Assembly (NCBI GenBank): GCA_029556265.1
Contig: JAKQFH010000028.1
Span: 1-50,357 of the forward strand
Length of the DNA: 50,357 nucleotides
Direction of reading: 5' to 3'
Source of the DNA: Chloroflexota bacterium
GTDB lineage: Bacteria > Chloroflexota > Anaerolineae > Anaerolineales > Anaerolineaceae
Below the pieces are notes generated by a model. The model ran no database searches. It was not told the origin of the DNA and saw only the letters and a list, made by a program, of their open reading frames with translations. Every line of letters begins with the position of its first letter. The stretch's first letter is position 1. Positions 17,740 to 25,805 of this stretch are shown in pieces. The position numbers and the translations under genes are program-made.

Positions 17740-18705
17740 TTAGCGGGCGGGTCTGGCTTCCGCGAAGACTTCCACATGGTCAATTTTAGGGCCCGCGCTG
17801 TATACGAAGACCGAGAAATCCAGCCCGGCAGGTGAGCTTTGGGAATCCCAGCGGCGAATCCCAGCCACGCGTCCGTCCTGAGTGTAAGCAACCACGAGCA
17901 CCCACAGCGAACCAGCCCTGGCGGATTCCGGCGTGAGCACCGCCTTTCCGCTCACCGCGCAAGACAGCTGCTCACGCGCGCAGGCAAGCTTAAGTTCGGC
18001 CGGCTGAACAGGCAGGTAGCGCGTGTCATTTTCCGGAACGGGCAGCGAAAAATCCAGCACGGCACTGGCGCTGAATTGTTCTGGCGTGGGCGCCTGAAAA
18101 TACGCCACAAGCGGCAGGCTCTGACCGGTTTTCAGCAGGTTCAGCGGCAGGATGGCTGTTTGGGTGCGGGTATAATCGCTGCCGATGCCGTTCAGGGTCA
18201 GCTTGGCGCTCACGTTTTCCAGGTCTTTCCCTGTGTCGTTAGCCGCCAGCGCGAAACACAGCACGCCGCCAGTTGTGTCGCGATAGCAGTCGGTTGGCAG
18301 GGCGGCGTCGGGCTCAGACGTCGGCTGGCTGCCCTGCGCCGGGGTGCCGGTGGGCGCCGGCGGCGTTTGTGTGATGGGAATCAGCAGGACTGTGCCCACC
18401 CCCATGGCGTAGGGGACAACCGACGGGTTGGCGGTCAGCAGGGCTTCCAGGCTGATGCCGTACCGCAGCGCGACCCCAAACATATCGTCATCCGCGTCCA
18501 CCTGGTAGTATACGGGCGTGCCCGTTGCGGTTGGGCTGGGGGTAAGCGTGGGCGTGGCTGTGGCAGGCACGGGCGTATCCGAGGGCAGCGGGAGCGCGGT
18601 TTCGGTGGGGCGCGGAGCGCTGGTGGGAGCGGGCGAGATGCTGAAAACGCAGCCGCTTAGCAGGGCGGCAGTGAATAACAGCGGTAAAAGCCGTTTGAAA
18701 TTCAT
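17740..18705 (-). CDS. LysM-domain lipoprotein
   Basis: 321 residues. A lipoprotein signal (LFTAALLSGC) is followed by a Thr/Pro-rich linker to about 64 and one LysM domain (YYQVDADDDMFGVALRYGIS ... VLLIP), which binds peptidoglycan or chitin-like glycans. The remaining 190 residues include a FxxAxN region and a beta-rich end without a known match; four Cys in two pairs could form disulfides. It is probably a cell-surface protein. A -10 lies only 6 bases before ATG 18705, so the message is probably leaderless. It leads a two-gene unit with folP. Confidence 0.8.
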   Translation of the reverse strand: MNFKRLLPLLFTAALLSGCVFSISPAPTSAPRPTETALPLPSDTPVPATATPTLTPSPTATGTPVYYQVDADDDMFGVALRYGISLEALLTANPSVVPYAMGVGTVLLIPITQTPPAPTGTPAQGSQPTSEPDAALPTDCYRDTTGGVLCFALAANDTGKDLENVSAKLTLNGIGSDYTRTQTAILPLNLLKTGQSLPLVAYFQAPTPEQFSASAVLDFSLPVPENDTRYLPVQPAELKLACAREQLSCAVSGKAVLTPESARAGSLWVLVVAYTQDGRVAGIRRWDSQSSPAGLDFSVFVYSAGPKIDHVEVFAEARPAR

Positions 18706-18711
18706 ATTTCC

Positions 18712-18717
18712 ATTATA
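18712..18717 (-). promoter_or_regulatory. Extended -10 (TGGTATAAT) giving a leaderless mRNA
   Basis: Minus-strand TATAAT with 6 bases to ATG 18705. The transcript should start at or within a base of the start codon. Confidence 0.62.
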
Positions 18718-18784
18718 CCAACGGCAGGAGCAGGCTGTTTTTAGATTGAAGTGTATGAGTTATGTAAAAAACCGCCCGATTTGC

Positions 18785-18813
18785 TTGAATCCACGCCTTT
18801 GTGGTACTATACT
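18785..18813 (+). promoter_or_regulatory. Promoter of the FmdB-family gene
   Basis: TTGAAT, 17-base spacer, TATACT. GGAG at 18832-18835 serves the ATG at 18845. Confidence 0.6.
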
Positions 18814-18844
18814 TATTTGTTAGTAAGATATGGAGCAATAAGAA

Positions 18845-19156
18845 ATGCCAATTTATGCCTATCATTGTGAAAAATGCGGAATTCGTTTTGAGCAGCAGCA
18901 GAAATTTACTGATGACCCCCTCATGATTTGCCCTGAATGTAATGAACCCGCGCTGCGCAAAGTTTATCAGCCGGTCGGGATTGTATTTAAAGGCAAGGGT
19001 TTTTATGCCACGGACCACCGCTCACCGTCCGGGCAGAATCACACGCATGCCAAACCGGAAGGCGCAGCCGAAAGCAAATCTGAGGACGTGAAACCCACCG
19101 CGCCACCCCCTTCCGCGGAAGCGGTATCAAGCAACCACCAAAAAGCTGCCGAATAG
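18845..19156 (+). CDS. FmdB-family zinc ribbon protein
   Basis: 103 residues. MPIYAYHCEKCGIRFE and MICPECNEPALRKVYQP give the two CxxC knuckles of the FmdB/CxxC_CXXC_SSSS zinc ribbon, and the C-terminal half is low-complexity and charged. The role of this family is unclear; regulation or assembly functions have been suggested. The stop codon lies inside the loop of the terminator that follows. Confidence 0.88.
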   Translation: MPIYAYHCEKCGIRFEQQQKFTDDPLMICPECNEPALRKVYQPVGIVFKGKGFYATDHRSPSGQNHTHAKPEGAAESKSEDVKPTAPPPSAEAVSSNHQKAAE

Positions 19157-19166
19157 GCAGCTTTTT
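19140..19166. terminator. Bidirectional terminator between convergent genes
   Basis: aaaaagctgcc / ggcagcttttt, 11-bp perfect stem with a 5-base loop. It works for the FmdB gene on plus and the M48 protease on minus, and it overlaps the FmdB stop codon. Confidence 0.88.
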
Positions 19167-19180
19167 ATTATGTTTCACGC

Positions 19181-19993
19181 TTACAGGTTCGAATCCACCT
19201 TTGCTTGCAGGGAAGCGTATTCCGGGCTGGCGGCATAAGCTTTGAGCGCGTTGACGCGTTTCATCATATTCGGGTGAGACCGCAATAATTCCATCAGCTT
19301 GTTCAGGAAGGCACCGCCCTGCGTGTCTATTTTGTCCAGCGCTTGTTCGAATTCCGCCCGGGTTTGAATTTCTGGGGAGGCGAGCCGCACAAGCGCGGAA
19401 ACGGCGTCATCCAGGCTGCCGCACGCCAGGAGCCCGGCCCGGTCGCAGGAGAATTCACAAGCGCGCGTCCAGCACAGAAAAATCAGGTACAGGATGTACC
19501 TCATCCCCAGGGAAGGCGCGCGTGAACCTGCCAGCCCGCCCACAAGCGGGTACAACCAGGTGTGCCCCAGGGAGATATGTCCCATCTCGTGCCCGAGCAC
19601 AAAAGCAAGTTCCTGCGGGTTCATGGCGCGCACCAGCGGCTCATACAGCACCACGTTTTTTGGATTAGAAAAACCAAAAGTGTAAGCGTTCATCGCTTCT
19701 TCGCTGGCGACATACACATTCAGCGAGCCCGGATGCAGGCGCTGGGCGCAAAGCCGCACAACCTTGTCTAGTTCCGGGCTGCCTTCTGGTGAAACGAGCG
19801 CGGCGTTTTTTATCAGCTGGGTTTGCATCACGTAAGTGGTATAGACGGCGACTCCCAGAATGAGAAGCACCAGTAAGAAGCTCAGGCACTGGGTCATGAA
19901 AGCCGTAGCGACCACCACGGCAGTGCTGAGCAGAAAGGTCAGGATTAAAATCGGTATTTCGCTGGGATGCCGGTATGCGCGTGCTTTGAACAT
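19181..19993 (-). CDS. M48-family (HtpX-like) membrane metallopeptidase
   Basis: 270 residues. Two membrane segments near the N-terminus are followed by the zinc motif HEMGH (H135, E136, H139) within FVLGHEMGHISLGHTW. A third ligand Glu is likely in WTRACEFSCDRAGLLA. This class degrades damaged membrane proteins or processes peptides at the membrane. AAGAGGG precedes ATG 19993. NVYVASEEAMNAYTFGF is characteristic of the family. It is shorter than HtpX proper, so the general M48 name is preferred. Confidence 0.88.
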   Translation of the reverse strand: MFKARAYRHPSEIPILILTFLLSTAVVVATAFMTQCLSFLLVLLILGVAVYTTYVMQTQLIKNAALVSPEGSPELDKVVRLCAQRLHPGSLNVYVASEEAMNAYTFGFSNPKNVVLYEPLVRAMNPQELAFVLGHEMGHISLGHTWLYPLVGGLAGSRAPSLGMRYILYLIFLCWTRACEFSCDRAGLLACGSLDDAVSALVRLASPEIQTRAEFEQALDKIDTQGGAFLNKLMELLRSHPNMMKRVNALKAYAASPEYASLQAKVDSNL

Positions 19994-20133
19994 AAAACCC
20001 TCTTTTCTTGATTTGTTTATCTTAGTGTAAGCTGTTTAAACACCGCTCACCATAGAAAATCTTGGGGTTATGAACCGGGAAGCACAAACTGCGCTGAACA
20101 CAGCAGCCCGCGAACAGCGCATACCAGCAATAC

Positions 20134-20164
20134 CAAAAAAAGCGCGGTCATTATCTGACCGCGC
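20134..20164 (-). terminator. Rho-independent terminator of the RNase J gene
   Basis: Minus strand: gcgcggtca / tgaccgcgc, a 9-bp stem, then a run of eight T. Confidence 0.88.
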
Positions 20165-20174
20165 CGAGAGGCAC

Positions 20175-21815
20175 TCAAGCTTTGGAGATGTTCACAAACA
20201 CCACCGGACGGCGTTTTGTCTCGTCAAAGATGTGCGATTTAGCCAGGTTCATCACATCCCGTTCCAGGTTTCCGTTGGCGGAACGCGCCAATTTTTCAAT
20301 CCGTTTGCGCAAATCCTCAAAAAGGTCTTGCGATTCAGCCGGAGACATAAAGCCGCGGCTGATAACCTCAACCTCCTTCAGATTGGCGTTGGCTTTATCC
20401 CTCACCAGGTTCAGAAGCACGATTCCGTCCTGGCTGAGCATTTCGCGTTCGCGCATCACAGAGCGGTCCACATCGCCCACGCCGGTACCGTCCACGAAGA
20501 CATAACCGCCGGGGATGCGTTCGCCGAGCTTCATTTCGCCATGTTCAAACTCTATCACGCGTCCGTTTTCCACAATGGCAATCTGGCGCGGGTCCATCCC
20601 GACGTCCATGCCCAGGCGGGCGTGTTGGTTCAGCATGCGCAGCTCGCCGTGGATAGGGATGAGGTAGCGCGGGCGGGTCAGGTGCAGCATCAGCTTAATT
20701 TCTTCCTGGCTGGCATGCCCCGAAACGTGCACCGGGGCGATGGCTTCGTAGATGACCTGCGCGCCCTGCTCCAGCAAGCGGTTGATAGCGCGGTACACCA
20801 GCTCTTCGTTGCCCGGAATGGGGTGTGAGGAGAGCACGACGGTATCGCCCTCTTTGATATCAAATCGTTTGTTGCTGCCGTTGGAAAGCCTGCCCAGAAT
20901 CGAGGTGGGCTCGCCCTGCGAACCGGTGACGAGCAGCACCACCTGGCTGTCGGCCATCTGCAAAGCGGTTTCGACAGGCACGACTACGTCCTCCTCAAAA
21001 TCAATGTACCCAAGCTGCCGCGCGATTTTCACGTTTTCGGTCATGCTCAAGCCCACAAAGGCGACCTTGCGGTGGTAGCGCGTGGCGGCGTTGATGACCT
21101 GCTGCATGCGGGAAATCAGCGAGGCAAAGGTGGCGACAATGATGCGCCCTTTGGCTTCCCGGAAAACCCGGTCGAAAGCCGAATCAATCACCTTCTCGGA
21201 AGGAGTCCAACCCGGCCGCTCCGCGTTGGTGGAATCTGCCAGCAGCGCCAGGACGCCCTTTTGGGCAAACTCGGCCAGCCTGGCATAATCGGTGGGCCAG
21301 TTATCCACTGGGGTATGGTCAAATTTATAATCGCCGGTGTGGACAATCAGACCAGCCGGGGTTTCAATCCCCAGGCCGATGCCGTCTGGCACGGAATGGC
21401 AGACGTGGAAGGCGTGCACCTTGAACGGGCCAATTTGCACGCTTTCGCCGGCCTTCAGGGTCTGGAGTTTTGCGGCTTTATGGTCAAAACCGCGGCGGTT
21501 AAGCTTGGCGCCGATCATGCCAAGCGTGAGCGGCGTGCCGTAAACCGGCGCGTCCACGCTCTCAAGCAGATGCCCGATTGCTCCGGTGTGGTCTTCGTGA
21601 CCGTGGGTAATCACAATCCCGCGCACTTTATCCGCGCGCTGTTTGACGTATTCAAAATCGGGGATAATGTAATCAATCCCGATCATATCGTTATCCGGGA
21701 ACATCATGCCGGCGTCCACCACCAGGATTTCGCCGCCGTATTCGTAGACGGTCATGTTTTTCCCGACTTCCCCCAGCCCTCCCAGGGGAATAATGCGTAA
21801 TTTTTTCTCTTTCAT
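20175..21815 (-). CDS. rnj: Ribonuclease J
   Basis: 546 residues, the usual length. The metallo-beta-lactamase motif HGHEDHTG lies at 71-78, with LVVDAGMMFP before it, ADSTNAERPG, HVSGHASQEE (beta-CASP) and a C-terminal RNase J domain ending VVFVNISKA. It is a dual endo- and 5'-3' exoribonuclease that matures and degrades RNA. Its leader of about 150 bases has a good promoter and two terminator-like hairpins, suggesting control of its own level. A terminator follows the gene, so it is a single-gene unit. Confidence 0.96.
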   Translation of the reverse strand: MKEKKLRIIPLGGLGEVGKNMTVYEYGGEILVVDAGMMFPDNDMIGIDYIIPDFEYVKQRADKVRGIVITHGHEDHTGAIGHLLESVDAPVYGTPLTLGMIGAKLNRRGFDHKAAKLQTLKAGESVQIGPFKVHAFHVCHSVPDGIGLGIETPAGLIVHTGDYKFDHTPVDNWPTDYARLAEFAQKGVLALLADSTNAERPGWTPSEKVIDSAFDRVFREAKGRIIVATFASLISRMQQVINAATRYHRKVAFVGLSMTENVKIARQLGYIDFEEDVVVPVETALQMADSQVVLLVTGSQGEPTSILGRLSNGSNKRFDIKEGDTVVLSSHPIPGNEELVYRAINRLLEQGAQVIYEAIAPVHVSGHASQEEIKLMLHLTRPRYLIPIHGELRMLNQHARLGMDVGMDPRQIAIVENGRVIEFEHGEMKLGERIPGGYVFVDGTGVGDVDRSVMREREMLSQDGIVLLNLVRDKANANLKEVEVISRGFMSPAESQDLFEDLRKRIEKLARSANGNLERDVMNLAKSHIFDETKRRPVVFVNISKA

Positions 21816-21870
21816 GTTCTTTCCTTAAGATGCTAACGGCTCGCGCCGTGAATAATCATGGTTGGGTGTT

Positions 21871-21905
21871 AAAAAATAAAACCCCGCTAATTCAGACTAG
21901 CCGGG
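21871..21905 (-). terminator. Terminator-like hairpin 2 in the rnj leader
   Basis: Minus strand: CCCGGCTA / TAGCGGGG with one mismatch and an 8-base loop, then TTTTATTTTTT. It lies between the promoter and the rnj ATG, with no other gene to terminate. Confidence 0.55.
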
Positions 21906-21935
21906 CAATTTTGTTTCAAAATAAGTTGTATCTTC

Positions 21936-21957
21936 AACAAAAAGCCGCGAGGCGGCT
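21936..21957 (-). terminator. Terminator-like hairpin 1 in the rnj leader
   Basis: Minus strand: AGCCGC CTC GCGGCT then TTTTTGTT. It begins about 9 bases after the predicted transcription start. Confidence 0.6.
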
Positions 21958-21972
21958 GGATTAACTTGCGGG

Positions 21973-22002
21973 AGTATAGCATACGCGCGGGGCTTTCGTC
22001 AA
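21973..22002 (-). promoter_or_regulatory. Promoter of the RNase J gene
   Basis: Minus strand: TTGACG, 18-base spacer ending TGC, TATACT. The transcript would start near 21966, giving a leader of about 150 bases. Confidence 0.75.
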
Positions 22003-22083
22003 ATCAGAAGCGGAGACAATGCCAACTTTGGGCGGCGAGCGGTTGAGTGTTAATCAGTTTACGATGAAGCGCTAACAAAAATC

Positions 22084-22104
22084 TAACATTACGCCATTAT
22101 GTTA
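22084..22104. promoter_or_regulatory. Inverted repeat TAACAT-N9-ATGTTA upstream of hsp20
   Basis: Perfect 6-base arms, 33 bases before the ATG at 22138. The arms equal the half sites of the palindrome before dnaK. Candidate operator only. Confidence 0.4.
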
Positions 22105-22137
22105 AGGGTAAGAAAGAAAAGAAAGAAAGAGGTAGAT

Positions 22138-22602
22138 ATGAGCAGTATTGTGAGACGACATCTGTATCCAAGAAGTTTTTACAACCTGGACCAATTAATG
22201 GAACGCTTCTTTGACGCTGATTCTGAAGCCTGGAGCACTCAACCTTGTGGTTTTCCGTTGGACGTGGTTGAAAAGGACGACGAATTTTTTGTGCGCGCGA
22301 GCGTGGCAGGGTTTGACCCCAATGCAATGGAAATCACCTTTGAAAACAACACGCTGAACATCAAAGGCGAAATCCGGGAAGATAAAACCGAAGAAAAGGA
22401 AGGCAAGTATCACTTACAGGAACGCCGGACCGGCACTTTCTTCAGGAGCGTGACGCTCCCCGGGCAGATTGATCAGGGCGCGATCAGCGCGGAGACAGAA
22501 AATGGCATTCTGACCGTTCACCTTCCCAAGAAACCCGAGGCTCAACCCAAACGGATTGAAATCAAATCCAAGCCGGTTAAGGTAATTGACCAGGGTAAGT
22601 AA
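22138..22602 (+). CDS. Small heat-shock protein Hsp20
   Basis: 154 residues. The alpha-crystallin domain runs from about 40 to 140 (PLDVVEKDDEFFVRASVAGF, MEITFENNTLNIKGE, FFRSVTLPGQID, ENGILTVHLPKK). The C-terminal IxI motif is IEI. It is a holdase that keeps unfolding proteins soluble for DnaK. AGAGGT lies 6 bases before ATG 22138; an upstream in-frame ATG is ruled out by that position. A hairpin terminator follows. Confidence 0.95.
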   Translation: MSSIVRRHLYPRSFYNLDQLMERFFDADSEAWSTQPCGFPLDVVEKDDEFFVRASVAGFDPNAMEITFENNTLNIKGEIREDKTEEKEGKYHLQERRTGTFFRSVTLPGQIDQGAISAETENGILTVHLPKKPEAQPKRIEIKSKPVKVIDQGK

Positions 22603-22620
22603 GCATACCAATCAGAAGTA

Positions 22621-22648
22621 AAACAGGCTGCCTTCGGGCAGCCTGTTT
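22621..22648 (+). terminator. Hairpin terminator of hsp20 with TTCG loop
   Basis: aaacaggctgcc / ggcagcctgttt, a 12-bp perfect stem closed by ttcg. The T tract is short. Confidence 0.75.
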
Positions 22649-22924
22649 GCAATAATCCCCCTTCAAGCGCGCCCGACAGCCCGCCCTTGGTGTCGGGCGA
22701 ATATTGTCCATAAGGCAGACCGCCGCGCTCCTTTGCCAAACCACCGCTTCTGAAATCCTCAAGCCTCGCGGGCAAAGCGCCGCGCTCAACCTGACCAACG
22801 CAACGCGCTATTTCCATCCAATATCAAGGCAAGTTGTTGTTTTTACCTTGATTTTCTTCGCCTGCGGACATCTGAAACGCGTTTGCAGCGAAAGGCTCCA
22901 GGCGGGGAAATCATGGAATCCCTG

Positions 22925-22930
22925 TATAAT
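22925..22930 (+). promoter_or_regulatory. -10 element of the PPK2 gene
   Basis: TATAAT directly after TG. The leader to ATG 22964 is about 27 bases and contains AAAGGAG, so this gene is translated conventionally. Confidence 0.5.
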
Positions 22931-22963
22931 TGAGCTTGTTACCCGACCGAAAAGGAGCGAATT

Positions 22964-23797
22964 ATGGACGATGAGACTTACCGTGTCCCAGTCAAGGGCA
23001 AAATCAAGCTTAAGGATTACGACCCCAACGATTCCCGGCTTTTTGAAGGCAATAAAAAGGACAGCAAAGAAGCCTTGCTGAAATTGAACACAGAACTGGC
23101 GGCGCTGCAGGAACAGCTTTACGCGGAGGGTAAACACCGTCTGTTGATTGTGTTACAGGCAATGGATACCGGCGGAAAAGACGGCGTCATCGGGGCGGTT
23201 TTTGAAGGCGTGAACCCCCAGGGCGTCAAAGTGGCTTCGTTTAAGGTCCCGACGCCGGTTGAGCTTTCGCATGATTACCTCTGGCGGGTGCACCAACAGA
23301 CCCCAGGGAAAGGCGAGATGGTCATCTTTAACCGCTCGCATTACGAAGACGTGCTGGTGGTGCGCGTTCACCAGCTTGTGCCGGAGGAGGTTTGGTCCAG
23401 GCGTTATCAACACATCCGCGAATTTGAACGCCTGCTTGCGGACGAGGGCACCACTGTCCTGAAGTTCTACCTGCACATTGATTTGCAGGAACAAGCCCAA
23501 CGATTTTTGGCGCGCGTGGAAGACCCCACCAAGCAGTGGAAATTTAATCCGGGGGACCTGGATGAGCGCGAACGCTGGGAAGAGTACATGAAAGCCTATG
23601 AGGACATGCTGAACCAAACCAGCACCGACTGGGCGCCCTGGTATATCATCCCGGCCAATAAGAAATGGTACCGCAACTGGTTAATCTCGAAAATCGTGAT
23701 TAAGACCTTGAAAGACCTGGACATGCGTTATCCGGCGGCGCCCGAAAATATTGAGGATTATCACAAGCGTTTGCTTGAGATGGTCGCGGCGAAATAA
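22964..23797 (+). CDS. Polyphosphate kinase 2 (PPK2) family protein
   Basis: 277 residues, the size of single-domain PPK2. The Walker A-like AMDTGGKDGVIGAV, the lid region FNRSHYEDVLVVRVHQLVP and the Walker B-type strand KFYLHID are present, followed by EEYMKAYEDMLNQTSTDWAP and PANKKWYRNW. These enzymes use polyphosphate to phosphorylate nucleoside mono- or diphosphates, recycling energy; AMP or ADP specificity cannot be read here. AAAGGAG lies upstream of ATG 22964. The PfkB-like kinase gene starts 6 bases after the stop, so the two form a unit. Confidence 0.92.
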   Translation: MDDETYRVPVKGKIKLKDYDPNDSRLFEGNKKDSKEALLKLNTELAALQEQLYAEGKHRLLIVLQAMDTGGKDGVIGAVFEGVNPQGVKVASFKVPTPVELSHDYLWRVHQQTPGKGEMVIFNRSHYEDVLVVRVHQLVPEEVWSRRYQHIREFERLLADEGTTVLKFYLHIDLQEQAQRFLARVEDPTKQWKFNPGDLDERERWEEYMKAYEDMLNQTSTDWAPWYIIPANKKWYRNWLISKIVIKTLKDLDMRYPAAPENIEDYHKRLLEMVAAK

Positions 23798-23803
23798 ACA
23801 CAG

Positions 23804-24826
23804 ATGACGGAACTCCCCGCCTCAGCCTTGGGAGCCGTGATTGGGGGCCGTCTCCAACGGGATTTTATTCTGCCCTATGAGGGCAAACCGCGCCTGAACG
23901 TGCTCGGTGGGAACCTGCCGTATGCCGCGGCTGCTTATGCGTTTTGGGGCGGCAGGGCGGGGCTCTACGCGCGCGTTCCCGCTGAATTTCCGCTTGAACA
24001 GCTGGAACGTTTGAACCAAATCGGCTGCGACCTGAGCGGTATCACGCGCGTGAAGGAAGCGCTGGACGATCGGCGTTTCACGGCGTATTCCGACCCGCTG
24101 AGCCCGCGCGGCGACAATCCCATCGCGCGCTTTGCGGAACGGGACATTCCATTTCCGCGTGAGTTGATTGGTTACGACAGCGCGTCTCTCGGTTCTTGCA
24201 GTAAACTGGATTACGAAAGTTTCACCGCGCGGGTGAACGACCTGCCCAAAGCGTATCTAGACCTCACCGCCGCGCATATTTGTCCGATTGATTACCTTTC
24301 ACATAAGATTCTGCCTTCACTGCTGAAGGCAGGCATGATTGAAACCCTCACTTTGCGCGCCTGTGCCTGTTATATGGATTCCAGCTTCTGGGAAGAAATT
24401 CGCGGCTTAGTTTCTGACCTGACCGCTTTTATGCTCACGGAAGCCGACGCTTTGCGGCTCTTTCGCGGGCGCAGCGTGGACTTGTGGGAAATCGCGGAAG
24501 CCCTGGCGAACTACGGACCGGAATTTGTGCTCGTGCATCTCACGGACGGCTCCGTGCGCTTGTTCGACCGCATGGGACAAAAACGTTGGGTCATTCCCGC
24601 CTACCCAACCAATGTTATTGACCCGACCGGCGCGTTGGATGCCTTTGATGGCGCGTTTTTGCTGAATTATCGCAAAAAATTTGACGCGGTGGATGCCGCC
24701 TTATGTGGGAACGTGACTGCCGCGGTCTGCATGGAGGGCTTTGGGCCGTACTATGTGCTGGATACGCTGCCGGAACTGATGAACGCGCGCCTGGACGTTT
24801 TACGCGGGCGGGTCAGCAGCGCCTGA
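23804..24826 (+). CDS. PfkB-family carbohydrate kinase
   Basis: 340 residues. The C-terminal PfkB signature is present as DPTGALDAFDGAFLL, with the catalytic Asp kept but the preceding Gly of GAGD replaced by Leu. The N-terminal GG motif reads VLGGNLPYAAAAYAFWGG. The middle (residues about 100-250) is atypical. Members phosphorylate sugars or nucleosides with ATP; the substrate is unknown. It is close behind the PPK2 gene and convergent with the glutaminyl cyclase gene. Confidence 0.75.
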   Translation: MTELPASALGAVIGGRLQRDFILPYEGKPRLNVLGGNLPYAAAAYAFWGGRAGLYARVPAEFPLEQLERLNQIGCDLSGITRVKEALDDRRFTAYSDPLSPRGDNPIARFAERDIPFPRELIGYDSASLGSCSKLDYESFTARVNDLPKAYLDLTAAHICPIDYLSHKILPSLLKAGMIETLTLRACACYMDSSFWEEIRGLVSDLTAFMLTEADALRLFRGRSVDLWEIAEALANYGPEFVLVHLTDGSVRLFDRMGQKRWVIPAYPTNVIDPTGALDAFDGAFLLNYRKKFDAVDAALCGNVTAAVCMEGFGPYYVLDTLPELMNARLDVLRGRVSSA

Positions 24827-24830
24827 GACT

Positions 24831-25670
24831 TCAGGGTGTCTGAGCTGATTGCAGCGAGACCTCATAAATCCAGGGCCAATTTTTGCCGGTGAGGTACAGT
24901 CGGTCGCCGCGCGCGTCGTAGGCGATGCCGTTCAGCACGTCGTTGGGGCCTGGCGCACCTTCCCCATCCCGCAGGCTGCCGCAGTCAATAACGCCCACCA
25001 CCTCACCGCTGGTGGGGTCGATGCGCGCGATCAAGTCTGTGTACCAGATATTGGCGTAAATCTCTCCGCGGATGTACTCCAGTTCGTTCAGGCGGTCCAG
25101 CGGCGCGCCGTCCAGACTTATTTGCAAAGCGCGGGTGGTCTGCAACGTTTTGGGGTCAAGGAAATATAAGGTGGCGCTGCCGTCGGATAGAATCAGACTG
25201 CTGCCGTCGGTAGTCAGACCCCAGCCTTCCGTGGGGTAAGAGAACGCGCCGAGCTGGCGGAAATCCTGTGGGTCGTAAATGAAACCCGTGTTTTCTTTCC
25301 AGGTGAGCTGGTAGAGCTTGCCTTCCAAAAGCGCCAGACCCTCAGCGAAGTACTGCGCGTCCAGCCGCTTTTCCAGCAAAACCGCGCCGGTTTCGGGTTC
25401 CACCTTGCGCAAGGTGGACTGCCCGTAAAGCCCGGCGCTTTCATAAAAGAGCCCGTCCGCGTAGAGCAGCCCCTGCGTGAAAGCAGCCGAATCGTGCGGG
25501 TATTTTGCCAGCACGGTGATTGAGGCGTTCGCGTCCAGGTTTTTCGGGATGGAATGATAGCCCGGAAGGCGCAGCCTCATTACCAGCAGAAAAACAAGCA
25601 GGGCCGCCAGTGCGATGAGCATGCGGAAGGGGATGGGTTTGTGGGGTGTTTCGGTGTTGGGCATGGGCAT
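24831..25670 (-). CDS. Glutaminyl-peptide cyclotransferase (plant/bacterial type)
   Basis: 279 residues. One N-terminal membrane segment (about 17-36) anchors the protein, and the rest is a five-bladed propeller of the glutamine cyclotransferase family: HDSAAFTQGLLYADGLFYES, EGLALLEGKLYQLTWKE, EGWGLTTDG, LNELEYIRGEIYANIW, NDVLNGIAYD and LYLTGKNWPWIYEV. It converts N-terminal Gln of exported proteins to pyroglutamate, protecting them from aminopeptidases. The gene is divergent from pepT. Confidence 0.9.
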   Translation of the reverse strand: MPMPNTETPHKPIPFRMLIALAALLVFLLVMRLRLPGYHSIPKNLDANASITVLAKYPHDSAAFTQGLLYADGLFYESAGLYGQSTLRKVEPETGAVLLEKRLDAQYFAEGLALLEGKLYQLTWKENTGFIYDPQDFRQLGAFSYPTEGWGLTTDGSSLILSDGSATLYFLDPKTLQTTRALQISLDGAPLDRLNELEYIRGEIYANIWYTDLIARIDPTSGEVVGVIDCGSLRDGEGAPGPNDVLNGIAYDARGDRLYLTGKNWPWIYEVSLQSAQTP

Positions 25671-25737
25671 TGTTTCACTCAGTTTCGCGCCCCGCGTGCA
25701 GGGGGCCGTGCTGGTATTCTGATTATACTTGCGAAAT

Positions 25738-25767
25738 TTGCCTGGAGCGCTTTGCCGGTGATAAAAT
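25738..25767 (+). promoter_or_regulatory. Candidate promoter of pepT
   Basis: TTGCCT, 18-base spacer, TAAAAT, then GGAGGA at 25794 and ATG 25806. Confidence 0.45.
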
Positions 25768-25805
25768 CCACCTGGAAAACAGGAGAAATTAGCGGAGGAA
25801 GCCCC

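Larger units (their letters stand above)
21816..22137. promoter_or_regulatory. Divergent regulatory region: rnj leader and hsp20 upstream
   Basis: 322 bases with no gene. The rnj side holds the promoter at 21973-22002 and hairpins at 21936-21957 and 21871-21905; the hsp20 side holds the inverted repeat at 22084-22104. See the separate entries. Confidence 0.6.
22603..22963. other. Intergenic region after hsp20
   Basis: 361 bases. It holds the hsp20 terminator, a second inverted repeat gcccgaca / tgtcgggc (22671-22698), and the ppk2 -10 at 22925. I see no gene; the small frames here look non-coding. Confidence 0.5.

Noticed and set aside
22045..22053. CIRCE-like half GAGTGTTAA upstream of hsp20
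   Set aside because: There is no matching TTAGCACTC 9 bases upstream; one half alone is not a HrcA site.
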